A DNA stretch of 64,000 nucleotides, taken from contig JAEWHK010000050.1 in assembly GCA_023387815.1 (NCBI GenBank), forward strand, positions 49,794-113,793, in the 5' to 3' direction. The translations under genes and the position numbers were made by a program. Positions within the stretch are counted from its first letter, which is position 1; the number at the start of each line of letters is the position of its first letter. Below, one piece after another: positions 8,933 to 16,523 of this stretch. The notes below the pieces were generated by a model, which saw nothing but the letters and a program-made list of their open reading frames with translations, had not been told where the DNA came from and did no database searches. The DNA comes from Pseudomonadota bacterium. Its GTDB lineage: Bacteria > Pseudomonadota > Gammaproteobacteria > Burkholderiales > Burkholderiaceae_B.

Positions 8933-10119
8933 GCTCAATAGATATTCACGCGCCCACACCGCTGCTTGGCGAACTCAGTCCCGCCGAGTTCATGCGCACC
9001 TACTGGCAGAAAAAACCCCTGCTGATCCGTCAGGCGATTCCCGGTTTCAAAAGCCCGGTCTCGCCAGCCAATCTGAAAAAACTGGCGCGCCGCGACGAGG
9101 TGGAGTCGCGCCTGATCTGGCAGGAAAATGGCGAATGGAATATGGAAAACGGCCCCTTCAGCCGCTACCCGAAAGTCTCTGAACCCCAATGGTCTTTGCT
9201 GGTACAGAGCGTCGATCTGCACGATGATGCCACAGCACAACTGATGCAGCAGTTCCGCTTCATTCCGGACGCCCGGCTGGACGACATTATGATCAGTCTG
9301 GCCTCCATGAGCGGTGGCGTCGGTCCCCATTTTGACAGTTACGATGTTTTCCTGCTGCAGGGTAGCGGCCAGCGGCAGTGGCGCATCAGCCAGCAAAAGG
9401 ATCTGTCCCTGGTTCCTGATATTCCTTGCAAGATCCTGCAGCACTTTGTGCCAGAGCAGGAGTTTGTGCTTGAGCCGGGCGATATGCTGTACCTGCCGCC
9501 CCACGTGGCGCATGACGGCATCTCGCTATCCGATGAATGTATTACGGTATCCATTGGCTTTCGGGCGCCTTCGCTTGCCGTGCTGGCCCGAGGCTTGCTG
9601 GAAGTGGCCGCAGATCAGTTAAGTGCAAAGGCAGGTCTGGGCTTCGGTCCCTATTCGACTCCGCCCCTGCCTGGTCCCGATCTGTCCGGCATGTTCCGTG
9701 ACAAAGGGCAACCTGCCACCACGGAACCCGCCGCATTGCCCGAGACCCTGGTAAATAGCGCACTCGCAGCAGTACAGAAAATTGAATTCAATGAGCGCAT
9801 GGCCGCGCGTTTTCTGGGCTGCTGGCTGACTGAACCGAATTCGCTCACCGTCTTCCCCATCGCCGAAGACATGACGGATATCGAAGATGTCATCGCTGAT
9901 AACGGATGCATCGGCCTGGACCGCCGCAGTCGTATGATCTATCGTGGCAATGACGTATTCATTAACGGCGAAGCGCTGGACATAAAGGCCAATGCCCTGT
10001 TGAAGAAACTGGCCGACACGCGCAGACTGGATGCCGCTGATCTGAAAAAAGCCAGCGAGACCACCCTGACACTGCTGCAGGAATGGATGGATGATGGCTG
10101 GGTGATCGCAATCGAATAA
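8929..10119 (+). CDS. roxA: ribosomal protein uL16 3-hydroxylase (cupin/JmjC-type oxygenase)
   Basis: A 396-residue Fe(II)/2-oxoglutarate-dependent oxygenase of the YcfD/RoxA family, which hydroxylates an arginine of ribosomal protein L16. The N-terminal cupin barrel has the metal motif HFDSYDVF (His and Asp) and the distal His in LPPHVAHDG. A winged-helix-like C-terminal part of about 130 residues follows. The N-terminus (PAEFMRTYWQKKPLLIRQA) is highly typical. It overlaps mutS by ATGA and is translationally coupled to it; a functional link is not implied. Confidence 0.9.
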   Translation: MSSIDIHAPTPLLGELSPAEFMRTYWQKKPLLIRQAIPGFKSPVSPANLKKLARRDEVESRLIWQENGEWNMENGPFSRYPKVSEPQWSLLVQSVDLHDDATAQLMQQFRFIPDARLDDIMISLASMSGGVGPHFDSYDVFLLQGSGQRQWRISQQKDLSLVPDIPCKILQHFVPEQEFVLEPGDMLYLPPHVAHDGISLSDECITVSIGFRAPSLAVLARGLLEVAADQLSAKAGLGFGPYSTPPLPGPDLSGMFRDKGQPATTEPAALPETLVNSALAAVQKIEFNERMAARFLGCWLTEPNSLTVFPIAEDMTDIEDVIADNGCIGLDRRSRMIYRGNDVFINGEALDIKANALLKKLADTRRLDAADLKKASETTLTLLQEWMDDGWVIAIE

Positions 10120-10166
10120 GCCATGTGCCCCTAAAACCGGTGGCCAGTAAACCATCATAAAACACA

Positions 10167-10190
10167 AAGCCCGGCTTTCTGGCCGGGCTT
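10167..10190. terminator. bidirectional hairpin terminator between roxA and bamC
   Basis: A 9-bp perfect stem AAGCCCGGC / GCCGGGCTT with a 6-nt loop sits between convergent genes. The T-run is short, so efficiency is uncertain. Confidence 0.7.
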
Positions 10191-10192
10191 CT

Positions 10193-10214
10193 ACTTGCTA
10201 TTAACTTGTTATTA
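10193..10214. repeat. 11-bp near-perfect tandem repeat downstream of bamC
   Basis: ACTTGCTATTA (10193-10203) is followed directly by ACTTGTTATTA (10204-10214), one mismatch. On the minus strand each copy brings a TAA stop triplet into the bamC 3' flank. Confidence 0.7.
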
Positions 10215-10246
10215 ACGGCGTCAGCCGTCGGCGTTTACGCCAATGC

Positions 10247-11368
10247 TTACATTCTTTCGGAAAGAACGGTAAGAATGCGTCGTGCCGTCGGGCTGTTGTC
10301 GGGCTGACCCTGTTCATTGCGCACGGTCACAACAGACTGGCTGCCTTCAGAGGTGACAACAATGGTGTAAGGCAATGGCGTGATGTTGCCCTTGTCACCC
10401 CACAGACGACTGATGAAATTGGAGGCCTGACGCTTTTCACCGGTATCGGTATCCAGGTATCGAACAACGTAGGTTCCGGCTTGCGGATCACGATTATCAA
10501 CAGTGAATCCGGCAGAGTTGATGGCTGCTCCCACCTGGTTGAATGCCTGGCTTTGACCCATCTGCAATGGCAGCGCGGCGGCATCGGCCATCACAACAGG
10601 ATGCGTAGGAGCGGCTGCAGCTGCAGCGCTTTGACGAACCTGTGCTTCAGCCTGCTCCCGAGTTGCACCCAGGAATACCATCAGGCGTGAGAGCATAGCG
10701 GCGTTCAGACCCGGATCTTCTTTGGCAGGCAGCCACTTGAACGTAGAACCATCGCGGTCCATGGGCGTTTCAACCATGCGTTCATGACTGATAAAGACCA
10801 GTGTCTTGCCGTTGGAGCGTTCCAGACGTGTACGGAAGCGTTCGCGTTCGCCACTGTCTTCAACCATATTCACAATGGCACCCAGCGCACGGTTCAGCAG
10901 GTTACCCGGGATTTTTGCGCGGTTCTCTGCCCAGTCTGTTTCGATCAGGCCAGCCTGTGGATTGTCGCGATTGATGGTAAAGCCGGTATCAACCCAGAAG
11001 TCGATAATCTTGGGATATACGGTACTTGCGTCCTGACCGACTTCCAGCCAGCGATTGGCACCAGAACTCTGGATTTGCAGGCCTGGGGTCTGAGGCAGCA
11101 CAGCTGCGCCTGATGATGCATCGCGATTGGCCTTGGCAACTGCCTTGTTGTAATCTTTGGCTGATGCGTAACCTCCCGGTGCCTGGTACTCCGGTTTGAT
11201 CTGTGAAGAAGACAGATCAGGAGGCAGGCTCAGCGGGTCGCCCCTTACGGTACTTTTATAGTCGACCTGTTCGGTCTCACCCATGACTTCGTCCATGACA
11301 TTACATCCCGTCAGCATGGTGAGTGATACTAAGCCAGATACTGCAAGAAAGCGTGCATTCATACGCAT
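10247..11368 (-). CDS. bamC: outer-membrane assembly lipoprotein BamC (NlpB)
   Basis: A 373-residue lipoprotein with a type II signal peptide; the lipobox LTGC places the lipidated Cys at residue 22. An unstructured stretch with many Ser, Pro and Gln (for example GDPLSLPPDLSSSQ, which matches the BamD-binding segment of BamC) is followed by two helix-grip domains. It is an accessory subunit of the Bam complex that folds beta-barrel proteins into the outer membrane. It starts 15 bp downstream of dapA on the same strand, the classical dapA-bamC (dapA-nlpB) arrangement, and is probably co-transcribed with it. Confidence 0.92.
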   Translation of the reverse strand: MRMNARFLAVSGLVSLTMLTGCNVMDEVMGETEQVDYKSTVRGDPLSLPPDLSSSQIKPEYQAPGGYASAKDYNKAVAKANRDASSGAAVLPQTPGLQIQSSGANRWLEVGQDASTVYPKIIDFWVDTGFTINRDNPQAGLIETDWAENRAKIPGNLLNRALGAIVNMVEDSGERERFRTRLERSNGKTLVFISHERMVETPMDRDGSTFKWLPAKEDPGLNAAMLSRLMVFLGATREQAEAQVRQSAAAAAAPTHPVVMADAAALPLQMGQSQAFNQVGAAINSAGFTVDNRDPQAGTYVVRYLDTDTGEKRQASNFISRLWGDKGNITPLPYTIVVTSEGSQSVVTVRNEQGQPDNSPTARRILTVLSERM

Positions 11369-11383
11369 ATTCTCAATCCTATA

Positions 11384-12289
11384 TTATTTGACCAGCCCGA
11401 GATCTTTCAGAGCCGATAGAACAGTTTCGTGATGCTGGGCACCCAGATCACACATTGGAAGCCGATAGCCTGCCTGGATCAGGCCCATCTGCACCATCGC
11501 CCATTTAACCGGGATGGGATTGGCTTCCACAAAGAGTACTTTGTTGATACGAGCCAGTTGTTTGTTCAGCTCGCGTGTACGAGGAACATCCCCTGCCCGT
11601 GCCACTACGCACAGTTCGTGCATCAGGGCTGGTGCAACATTGGCCGTAACCGAAATATTGCCATTACCACCCAGCAGAATCAGCGCGGCCGCTGTAGGGT
11701 CGTCTCCGCTGAACACCTGGAAGTGATCGGGTTTTTCCCGAAGCAGCAGGCCAAGTCGGGCGATATCTGCCGTTGCATCCTTGATACCAATAATACCCTG
11801 TACCTGCGCAAGACGCAGAATGGTGTCATTGGAAAGGTCTGCCACAGTGCGACCCGGCACATTGTACAGCATGATAGGCAGGCCGCCTTCGCGTGCAATA
11901 GCCGAAAAATGCTGGAACAGCCCTTCCTGAGTCGGCTTGTTGTAGTAAGGAACAACTGACAGACCCGCGTCGGCCCCCACCGCTTTGGCCTGTTTGGTCA
12001 GGTGGATGGCCTCTGCTGTGGAATTGGCACCGACACCTGCAATCACAGGAATCCGGCCAGCTGTGTGTTCAACGGCGACCCGGATCAGCTCGGTGTGTTC
12101 CTCAACATCTACGGTTGGAGACTCTCCGGAAGTACCAACCACCACCAGGCCATCAGAGCCTTCCTGAATGTGCCAGTCGATCAGCTTCTTATAGGCGTCA
12201 TAATCAATATCCCCATTGGGTTGCATTGGTGTCACAAGAGCAGGAAAACTGCCTGTGTATACAGGATATGAAGAACTGTCGACCGCCAT
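11384..12289 (-). CDS. dapA: 4-hydroxy-tetrahydrodipicolinate synthase DapA
   Basis: A 301-residue TIM-barrel aldolase that condenses pyruvate with aspartate semialdehyde, the first committed step to lysine and meso-diaminopimelate. The conserved segments FPALVTPM, GTSGESPTV, YNVPGRT (catalytic Tyr) and GIKDATAD (Schiff-base Lys) are present. The protein starts with about ten extra residues (MAVDSSSYPVY) before the usual fold. It is followed by bamC. Cytoplasmic, normally a homotetramer. Confidence 0.96.
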   Translation of the reverse strand: MAVDSSSYPVYTGSFPALVTPMQPNGDIDYDAYKKLIDWHIQEGSDGLVVVGTSGESPTVDVEEHTELIRVAVEHTAGRIPVIAGVGANSTAEAIHLTKQAKAVGADAGLSVVPYYNKPTQEGLFQHFSAIAREGGLPIMLYNVPGRTVADLSNDTILRLAQVQGIIGIKDATADIARLGLLLREKPDHFQVFSGDDPTAAALILLGGNGNISVTANVAPALMHELCVVARAGDVPRTRELNKQLARINKVLFVEANPIPVKWAMVQMGLIQAGYRLPMCDLGAQHHETVLSALKDLGLVK

Positions 12290-12542
12290 GATGAAAACGT
12301 CCAGAAAAGGTTGATATTTAACGCCTAGCGTATAACTAATTCGCTAGTTTAATTGAAATGCATAAAATTAATGGAAAAAATCCTGTCAAATCGCTAAAAC
12401 CCATTTCAATCGAAATCGGAATGGCGCTGAAGGGCTGTTTTGACTGCTTCTGCCGCACACCCTGCGTCACGTATTGCAAGGCAACTTGCCGCACGGATTG
12501 AGCCCTCAATAATGGGTGACCAGAAATTCCAATGTCCGGGCT

Positions 12543-13172
12543 TTATCCGTCCAGACCAATGCTGGCCGGATCACCTGTTCCGCGGCGAATCACTTCTGGT
12601 GTGGCACCTGTCAGATCGATCACGGTTGTGGGCTGTATGGGACAGGCGCCACTGGCAATCACTCCCGCCAAGGCATGGCCGTAACGGTCGGTAATTTCAT
12701 CAGGGTCGTTCAGCGGCATGTCTTCTCCTTCAGGGATCAGGGAAGTAGAAAGCAGCGGTGCACCCAGCTCTTCGATCAGCATCAGCGTTACGGGATGATC
12801 CGGCACCCTGACGCCGATAGTTTTGCGGGACGGATGTGACACGCGCCGGGGCACATCCTTGGTCGCCTCCAGGATGAAGGTCCAGGGACCGGGGGTGGCA
12901 TTTTTCAGCAGGCGATATTGGGCATTGTCCACTTTGGCAAACTTGGCGATTTCAGCCAGGTCCCGGACCAGCAATGTCAGATGATGCCGGTCATCGAGTC
13001 CACGCAGGCGACGCAGGCCATCGGCGGCCGCCTTGTCATCCAGTCGGGCTACTAATGCGTAGCTGGAATCGGTCGGAATGGCAAGCAGGCGACCATTATC
13101 CAGCAGTTGCGCTGCCTGCTTGAGTAGCCGCGCCTGAGGATTGACCGGATGAACATCAAAAAGTATTGACAT
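12543..13172 (-). CDS. YciO/TsaC-family (Sua5-YciO-YrdC) protein
   Basis: A 209-residue protein of the YrdC fold. The N-terminal motif PTDSSYAL, KNATPGPWTFIL and GVRVPDHP match the YciO branch rather than the TsaC branch, which reads PTE(A/S). TsaC makes threonylcarbamoyl-AMP for the universal tRNA t6A modification; YciO proteins share the fold but their role is less clear. It is separated from dapA by about 250 bp and is transcribed toward it. It could be annotated as L-threonylcarbamoyladenylate synthase by family. Confidence 0.82.
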   Translation of the reverse strand: MSILFDVHPVNPQARLLKQAAQLLDNGRLLAIPTDSSYALVARLDDKAAADGLRRLRGLDDRHHLTLLVRDLAEIAKFAKVDNAQYRLLKNATPGPWTFILEATKDVPRRVSHPSRKTIGVRVPDHPVTLMLIEELGAPLLSTSLIPEGEDMPLNDPDEITDRYGHALAGVIASGACPIQPTTVIDLTGATPEVIRRGTGDPASIGLDG

Positions 13173-13221
13173 GATCGAAGTTTCGCCTTGTGATTGACTA
13201 TGTCCTATTGTAGCGAATTGA

Positions 13222-13251
13222 GTGACAGGCCGCGTGCGTTCGGGTTAGAAT
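13222..13251 (+). promoter_or_regulatory. promoter of tRNA-Arg
   Basis: GTGACA at 13222-13227 and TAGAAT at 13246-13251, spacer 18, place the transcription start about 7 bp before the tRNA. Confidence 0.5.
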
Positions 13252-13264
13252 CACGGGCTAGGTT

Positions 13265-13341
13265 GTCTCCGTAGCTCAACTGGATAGAGCACCCGCCTTC
13301 TAAGCGGGTGGTTGTGGGTTCGATTCCCGCCGGAGGCACCA
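13265..13341 (+). tRNA. tRNA-Arg (anticodon TCT)
   Basis: Folds as a full cloverleaf. The 7-bp acceptor is GTCTCCG / CGGAGGC with one G-T pair; the D-arm contains GCTCAACTGGATAGAGC; the anticodon stem is CCGCC / GGCGG type with loop CTTCTAA; the T-arm is GTGGG-TTCGATT-CCCGC. Discriminator A and an encoded CCA complete the 3' end. It reads the AGA (and AGG) arginine codons. Repeats in its 3' flank suggest use as an integration site. Confidence 0.95.
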
Positions 13342-13424
13342 CACACCTTTTTCTATACGAATCGCAATTGATTTCCCCGCGAACTTCCTACATATTCCTC
13401 GGCTCTACCCAATAATCTACAGAC

Positions 13425-13460
13425 CGAGTACGCCAAAAAGACGCCAACGAGTACGCCAAA
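13425..13460. repeat. 13-bp direct repeats next to tRNA-Arg (possible integrase arm sites)
   Basis: CGAGTACGCCAAA occurs at 13425-13437 and again, perfect, at 13448-13460. A shorter relative (AGACGCCAA) lies between them at 13439-13447. They sit 84 bp past the tRNA end. Reiterated GTACxCCAAA-like motifs beside a tRNA 3' end recall the arm-type binding sites of tRNA-targeting tyrosine integrases; no integrase gene remains. Confidence 0.6.
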
Positions 13461-13466
13461 TATTGT

Positions 13467-13820
13467 TCAGCCAGCAATCCTGCGCACGTACCAGTCAAAG
13501 TAAAACCATTTCACATACATTCCCTTCTCTTCACTGCACAAGGTTTCGTTGGCGCTGGCGTACATGACGCCATCATAGTGCATCAGGATATGGCGGTGGG
13601 CTTTGAGTTCGGCCTTGTGCACCCAGCGGGGCCAGGCATCAATACCACTCTCTTTTTTGACGTAACGAATCAGGAATTTACGCAGGGCCTGCACCCCCGT
13701 GTCATTCAATTCGCTGGTCAGATCGTACTCGTTCATCACCCGATGGCAGCAGAACAGCGCCTGCAGTTCTTCACGCGTTACCTGCCGGCGAGGGTTGGGA
13801 TTATTGATTGCGTAATCCAT
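13467..13820 (-). CDS. small hypothetical protein under a LexA box
   Basis: A 117-residue soluble, basic protein with many aromatic residues (MYVKWFYFDWYVRRIAG at the C-terminus), no signal peptide and no membrane segment. I do not recognise the family. The ATG at 13820 is chosen; an in-frame TTG lies 6 bp upstream. A perfect 20-bp LexA operator lies 14 bp before the ATG, so expression should rise on DNA damage. It lies between tRNA-Arg with its direct repeats and cls. Its neighbours are core genes, so it could be the last gene of a decayed integrative element. Confidence 0.7.
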   Translation of the reverse strand: MDYAINNPNPRRQVTREELQALFCCHRVMNEYDLTSELNDTGVQALRKFLIRYVKKESGIDAWPRWVHKAELKAHRHILMHYDGVMYASANETLCSEEKGMYVKWFYFDWYVRRIAG

Positions 13821-13833
13821 AACCAATGAATTT

Positions 13834-13865
13834 TACTGTATAAATAAACAGTATTTATACCGCAA
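13834..13865 (-). promoter_or_regulatory. SOS promoter with a consensus LexA box
   Basis: The palindrome at 13834-13853 has the form TACTGT-N8-ACAGTA and differs from the E. coli consensus only in its A/T core. It covers the -10 (minus-strand TATACA, 13837-13842) and nearly all of the 17-bp spacer to a -35 TTGCGG (13860-13865). LexA bound here would block the promoter. The implied 5' leader is only about 10 nt. An alternative -35/-10 (TTGTCA-19-TATAAA) starts slightly further upstream and would also be covered. Confidence 0.85.
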
Positions 13866-14016
13866 AATGTGATTGGAATGACAAAAAATGCAAGGCGGTA
13901 ACATGTGTCCCGCTCACTTGAGCCCCGCTTCAAGTCTTTAAGCCTCGACGAGGCATCATCATTGCGTTTGGGAGTTTGGCGCACCATTCTTCACCCTCGC
14001 CCACCTACACAATACG

Positions 14017-15474
14017 CTACAGATACGGCGTAGCCAGCCAGATCAGCTTGTTTCTTAGAATGGCAAGGAACCCCTGTTTGCGCAAGGATTCGAATGTCAC
14101 ACGCTCACCGTGTGCGATTTCATTGTCTATGGCTTCGTTGATCCAGCCTGCAAGACGCCAGTCATACACTTCGATATCAATTTCGAAATTCAGCCTGAGG
14201 CTGCGTGAATCCCAGTTGGACGAGCCAATCAGTGACCAGCTGTCATCGACCGTCATCAGTTTGGAGTGATCGAAGTTGCCTGACCCTTTCCAGACTCTGC
14301 ATCCGGTTTCGATCATCTGATCGATCTGCGCCATCATGGCGTACTGGATCAGTCGCAGATTATTCTTCCCAGGTATCACGATATCGACCTGCACGCCGCG
14401 ACGAGCGGCCGTTGTGAGGGCGCCAATCAAGACCTGGTCCGGCAGAAAATAGGGTGACTGAATTCGGATGTGTTTTTGCGCGACCGCGCATGCTGCCAGC
14501 AACAGCTTATGTGTGCTCTCGATTTCTCTGTCCGGACCCGAAGGGACGCAGCGCGCCGCCATGTCTGCCGGCATAAAGGCGGGTTCCGGGGCCAGCCAGT
14601 CTCCCAGCTTCAGCTGTTCGCCGGTAGAAAACAGCCAGTCATGGCAGAAAACCACCAGCAACTGTGCGACCAGCGGTCCGCGCACGCGAAAGTGAATGTC
14701 CCGGGCCGTCTGGTCATGCGCTGTCTCGGTCAGAAATTCTTCCCGGATATTCATGCCACCGGCAAATCCCTGGGCGCCATCCACAATCAGAATTTTGCGG
14801 TGGCAGCGCATATTCGCATACGGCATGCGCCAGGTCATGGCGTTGGTCTCAAAGAGCTCCACCGCAACACCTTGTTCCCTGAGCCTGTGCACAATGGTTG
14901 GATGCGAGTAACGCACGCCGATGGAGTCGATCAGAACACGTACGCGCACGCCACGCTTAAACGCGGCAATCAGACTGTCAGCAAACCGATGCCCGACAAT
15001 GTCGTTATCGAAAATGTAGGTCTGCAGCAGAATGGACTGGGTTGCTGCGTCAATGGCCTGCAGCATGGCCGGGTATGCCTGATCGCCCCCATTCAAGGGA
15101 AGGATTTCGTTGCCGCCACACAGCGGAAAACGCGTTACCGTGTCACTGGCTTTTTTGAGGGAGATGCATTGTGGTGCGGCATGGCGCGCCAGATCTCTGA
15201 CGGTGACACTGTCATGATCGGCGCCTTCTTTCAATAGCCTGTCCCGATGGGATTTGATCCGGGTCTGGCGAATCCGGTTAATGCCGACTACGAAGTAAAG
15301 GATGGGTCCCAGAAAAGGAGAAAAGAGAACGACCCCGACCCAGGCAATGGCTGCCCGGACATCGCGTTTGGTCATTGCAATGTGTATCGCTGCAGAGATG
15401 CTCAAAAGCAAACTGGCTGCGAAAATCAGTTGGGTTTCGTACTGAACCAGAAATTTCCACAGGGAGGAGATCAC
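14017..15474 (-). CDS. cls: cardiolipin synthase (phospholipase D superfamily)
   Basis: A 485-residue membrane enzyme that condenses phosphatidyl groups to cardiolipin. Two N-terminal membrane helices (about residues 14-35 and 42-65) are followed by two PLD catalytic motifs of the HxKxxxxD type: HRKILIVD, and HSKLMTVD followed by GSSNWDSRS. The size and the N-terminal hairpin match ClsA-type enzymes. No neighbour on the same strand is close, so it is probably a single gene. It acts at the inner-membrane cytosolic face. Confidence 0.9.
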   Translation of the reverse strand: MISSLWKFLVQYETQLIFAASLLLSISAAIHIAMTKRDVRAAIAWVGVVLFSPFLGPILYFVVGINRIRQTRIKSHRDRLLKEGADHDSVTVRDLARHAAPQCISLKKASDTVTRFPLCGGNEILPLNGGDQAYPAMLQAIDAATQSILLQTYIFDNDIVGHRFADSLIAAFKRGVRVRVLIDSIGVRYSHPTIVHRLREQGVAVELFETNAMTWRMPYANMRCHRKILIVDGAQGFAGGMNIREEFLTETAHDQTARDIHFRVRGPLVAQLLVVFCHDWLFSTGEQLKLGDWLAPEPAFMPADMAARCVPSGPDREIESTHKLLLAACAVAQKHIRIQSPYFLPDQVLIGALTTAARRGVQVDIVIPGKNNLRLIQYAMMAQIDQMIETGCRVWKGSGNFDHSKLMTVDDSWSLIGSSNWDSRSLRLNFEIDIEVYDWRLAGWINEAIDNEIAHGERVTFESLRKQGFLAILRNKLIWLATPYL

Positions 15475-15541
15475 AAAAGCACCCGCATACCGTCAAAAGC
15501 CACTCAAAGACAACAAAATAACACGTTGCGCAGATTTTATC

Positions 15542-15570
15542 TTGTGCAGAGAATTGATACTTGCTATACT
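15542..15570 (+). promoter_or_regulatory. promoter of tRNA-His
   Basis: TTGTGC at 15542-15547 and TATACT at 15565-15570 with a 17-bp spacer. The predicted start is about 11 bp before the tRNA. Confidence 0.65.
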
Positions 15571-15587
15571 CTCACGCTTACTCGGAT

Positions 15588-15664
15588 GGTGACTGTAGCT
15601 CAGTTGGTAGAGTCCCGGATTGTGATTCCGGTTGTCGTGGGTTCGAGCCCCATCAGTCACCCCA
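15588..15664 (+). tRNA. tRNA-His (anticodon GTG)
   Basis: Cloverleaf with acceptor GTGACTG / CAGTCAC, anticodon stem CCGGA / TCCGG and loop TTGTGAT. The extra 5' G(-1) at 15588 pairs with discriminator C73, the hallmark of tRNA-His. CCA is encoded (15662-15664). It decodes CAC and CAT. No integrase-like sequence follows it. Confidence 0.96.
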
Positions 15665-15874
15665 AAAATACTATAAATCCAAAGAAAAATTACAATAAAT
15701 TCAAAGCATTATCTAACGTAAATCGTAACTCGTCTGTTACCGTTAGAATCAAAAACAGAAAATTGGAATTTCTGTTCAAATACTCCCCCTGGATAATCCT
15801 GCAGATAGCGCCCCATTTACCTTCGCCTAACGCTCGCGAAAACGAGTCCTGACCCACGCCCCTCTCTTCTCCGA

Positions 15875-16162
15875 TTAAATAGAAGAATCCGATGATGAGC
15901 CCGAAGAGTCCGTTAAAGAATCTGATGTATCCGTCGATGAGTCCGTCGAAGACCCCAAAGAGCCCTCTTTCTCTTTTCGATTCAGTTTCCATACCGAAAA
16001 TGCAGCGGAAATAAAGAACGAGACCAGCAGCCCCGCAAACGCGGCGACAACAAAGTTGCCCAGAAATATCCAGAACACGATGGTCAACAGAAGACCGACA
16101 GACAGGGGCCGGGCTGCCATGCCTGCCAGAATGCTACCCAGCTTTGCCATCACTCGCTTCAC
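15875..16162 (-). CDS. small membrane protein with Ser/Asp-rich tail
   Basis: A 95-residue protein that I do not recognise. The GTG start at 16162 is supported by AGGAG six bases upstream. Two hydrophobic segments (about residues 17-37 and 39-58) should form a membrane hairpin. The last 28 residues are nearly all Ser, Thr and Asp (for example TDSSTDTSDS) and are encoded by a degenerate repeat of GA(C/T)TC(A/T)TC(A/G) type. The tail would be strongly acidic and disordered. The same DNA in another frame also gives an open frame (15690-15992), less plausible. Confidence 0.55.
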   Translation of the reverse strand: MKRVMAKLGSILAGMAARPLSVGLLLTIVFWIFLGNFVVAAFAGLLVSFFISAAFSVWKLNRKEKEGSLGSSTDSSTDTSDSLTDSSGSSSDSSI

Positions 16163-16523
16163 GCCTTACTCCTGATTCTTGCACTTTGTTGTACGTACGA
16201 CTAACATGGTTCTAGGATATACCCTAATTCTGGCAATTTCTGTATCTCTTGCCAGAGAAATGGCTTAACTTTACGTTAACGTCAATTAAAAACCGGGCCT
16301 GATTCCATTATTGGGGCACCCACCATCCATCGGGTTGCAATCAGGCCGCAGGTGTGATGAGTTGCGCCACCAGAATGGCTGCCATTCATCAGGACGATAT
16401 CGCACCGCCATGCAACGGCGGTGAGCATTCTACGACTTTGCACAGTCCGTTCACAAGACGCTCATGCGGCAAAGCGAGGAATCATGCGCTTATGTGCCTA
16501 TGTAATATATCGGAGACAACAGA
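16163..16523. other. intergenic region upstream of the indolepyruvate oxidoreductase gene
   Basis: About 360 bp without a gene. A 9-bp inverted repeat (GGCCTGATT at 16296-16304, AATCAGGCC at 16339-16347) with a 34-nt loop is the only clear structure. A CGGAG ribosome site precedes the ATG at 16524. I cannot assign a promoter with confidence. Confidence 0.4.

Noticed and set aside
13342..13424. duplicate tRNA-Arg 3' end (attR) as proof of an integrated element
   Set aside because: I looked for a second copy of the tRNA 3' end within the following 1 kb and saw none, so element borders cannot be drawn.
15690..15992. 100-codon minus-strand open frame overlapping the small membrane protein
   Set aside because: Open mainly because the short DNA repeat has no stops in several frames. 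No ribosome site as good as the AGGAG-GTG of the other frame.
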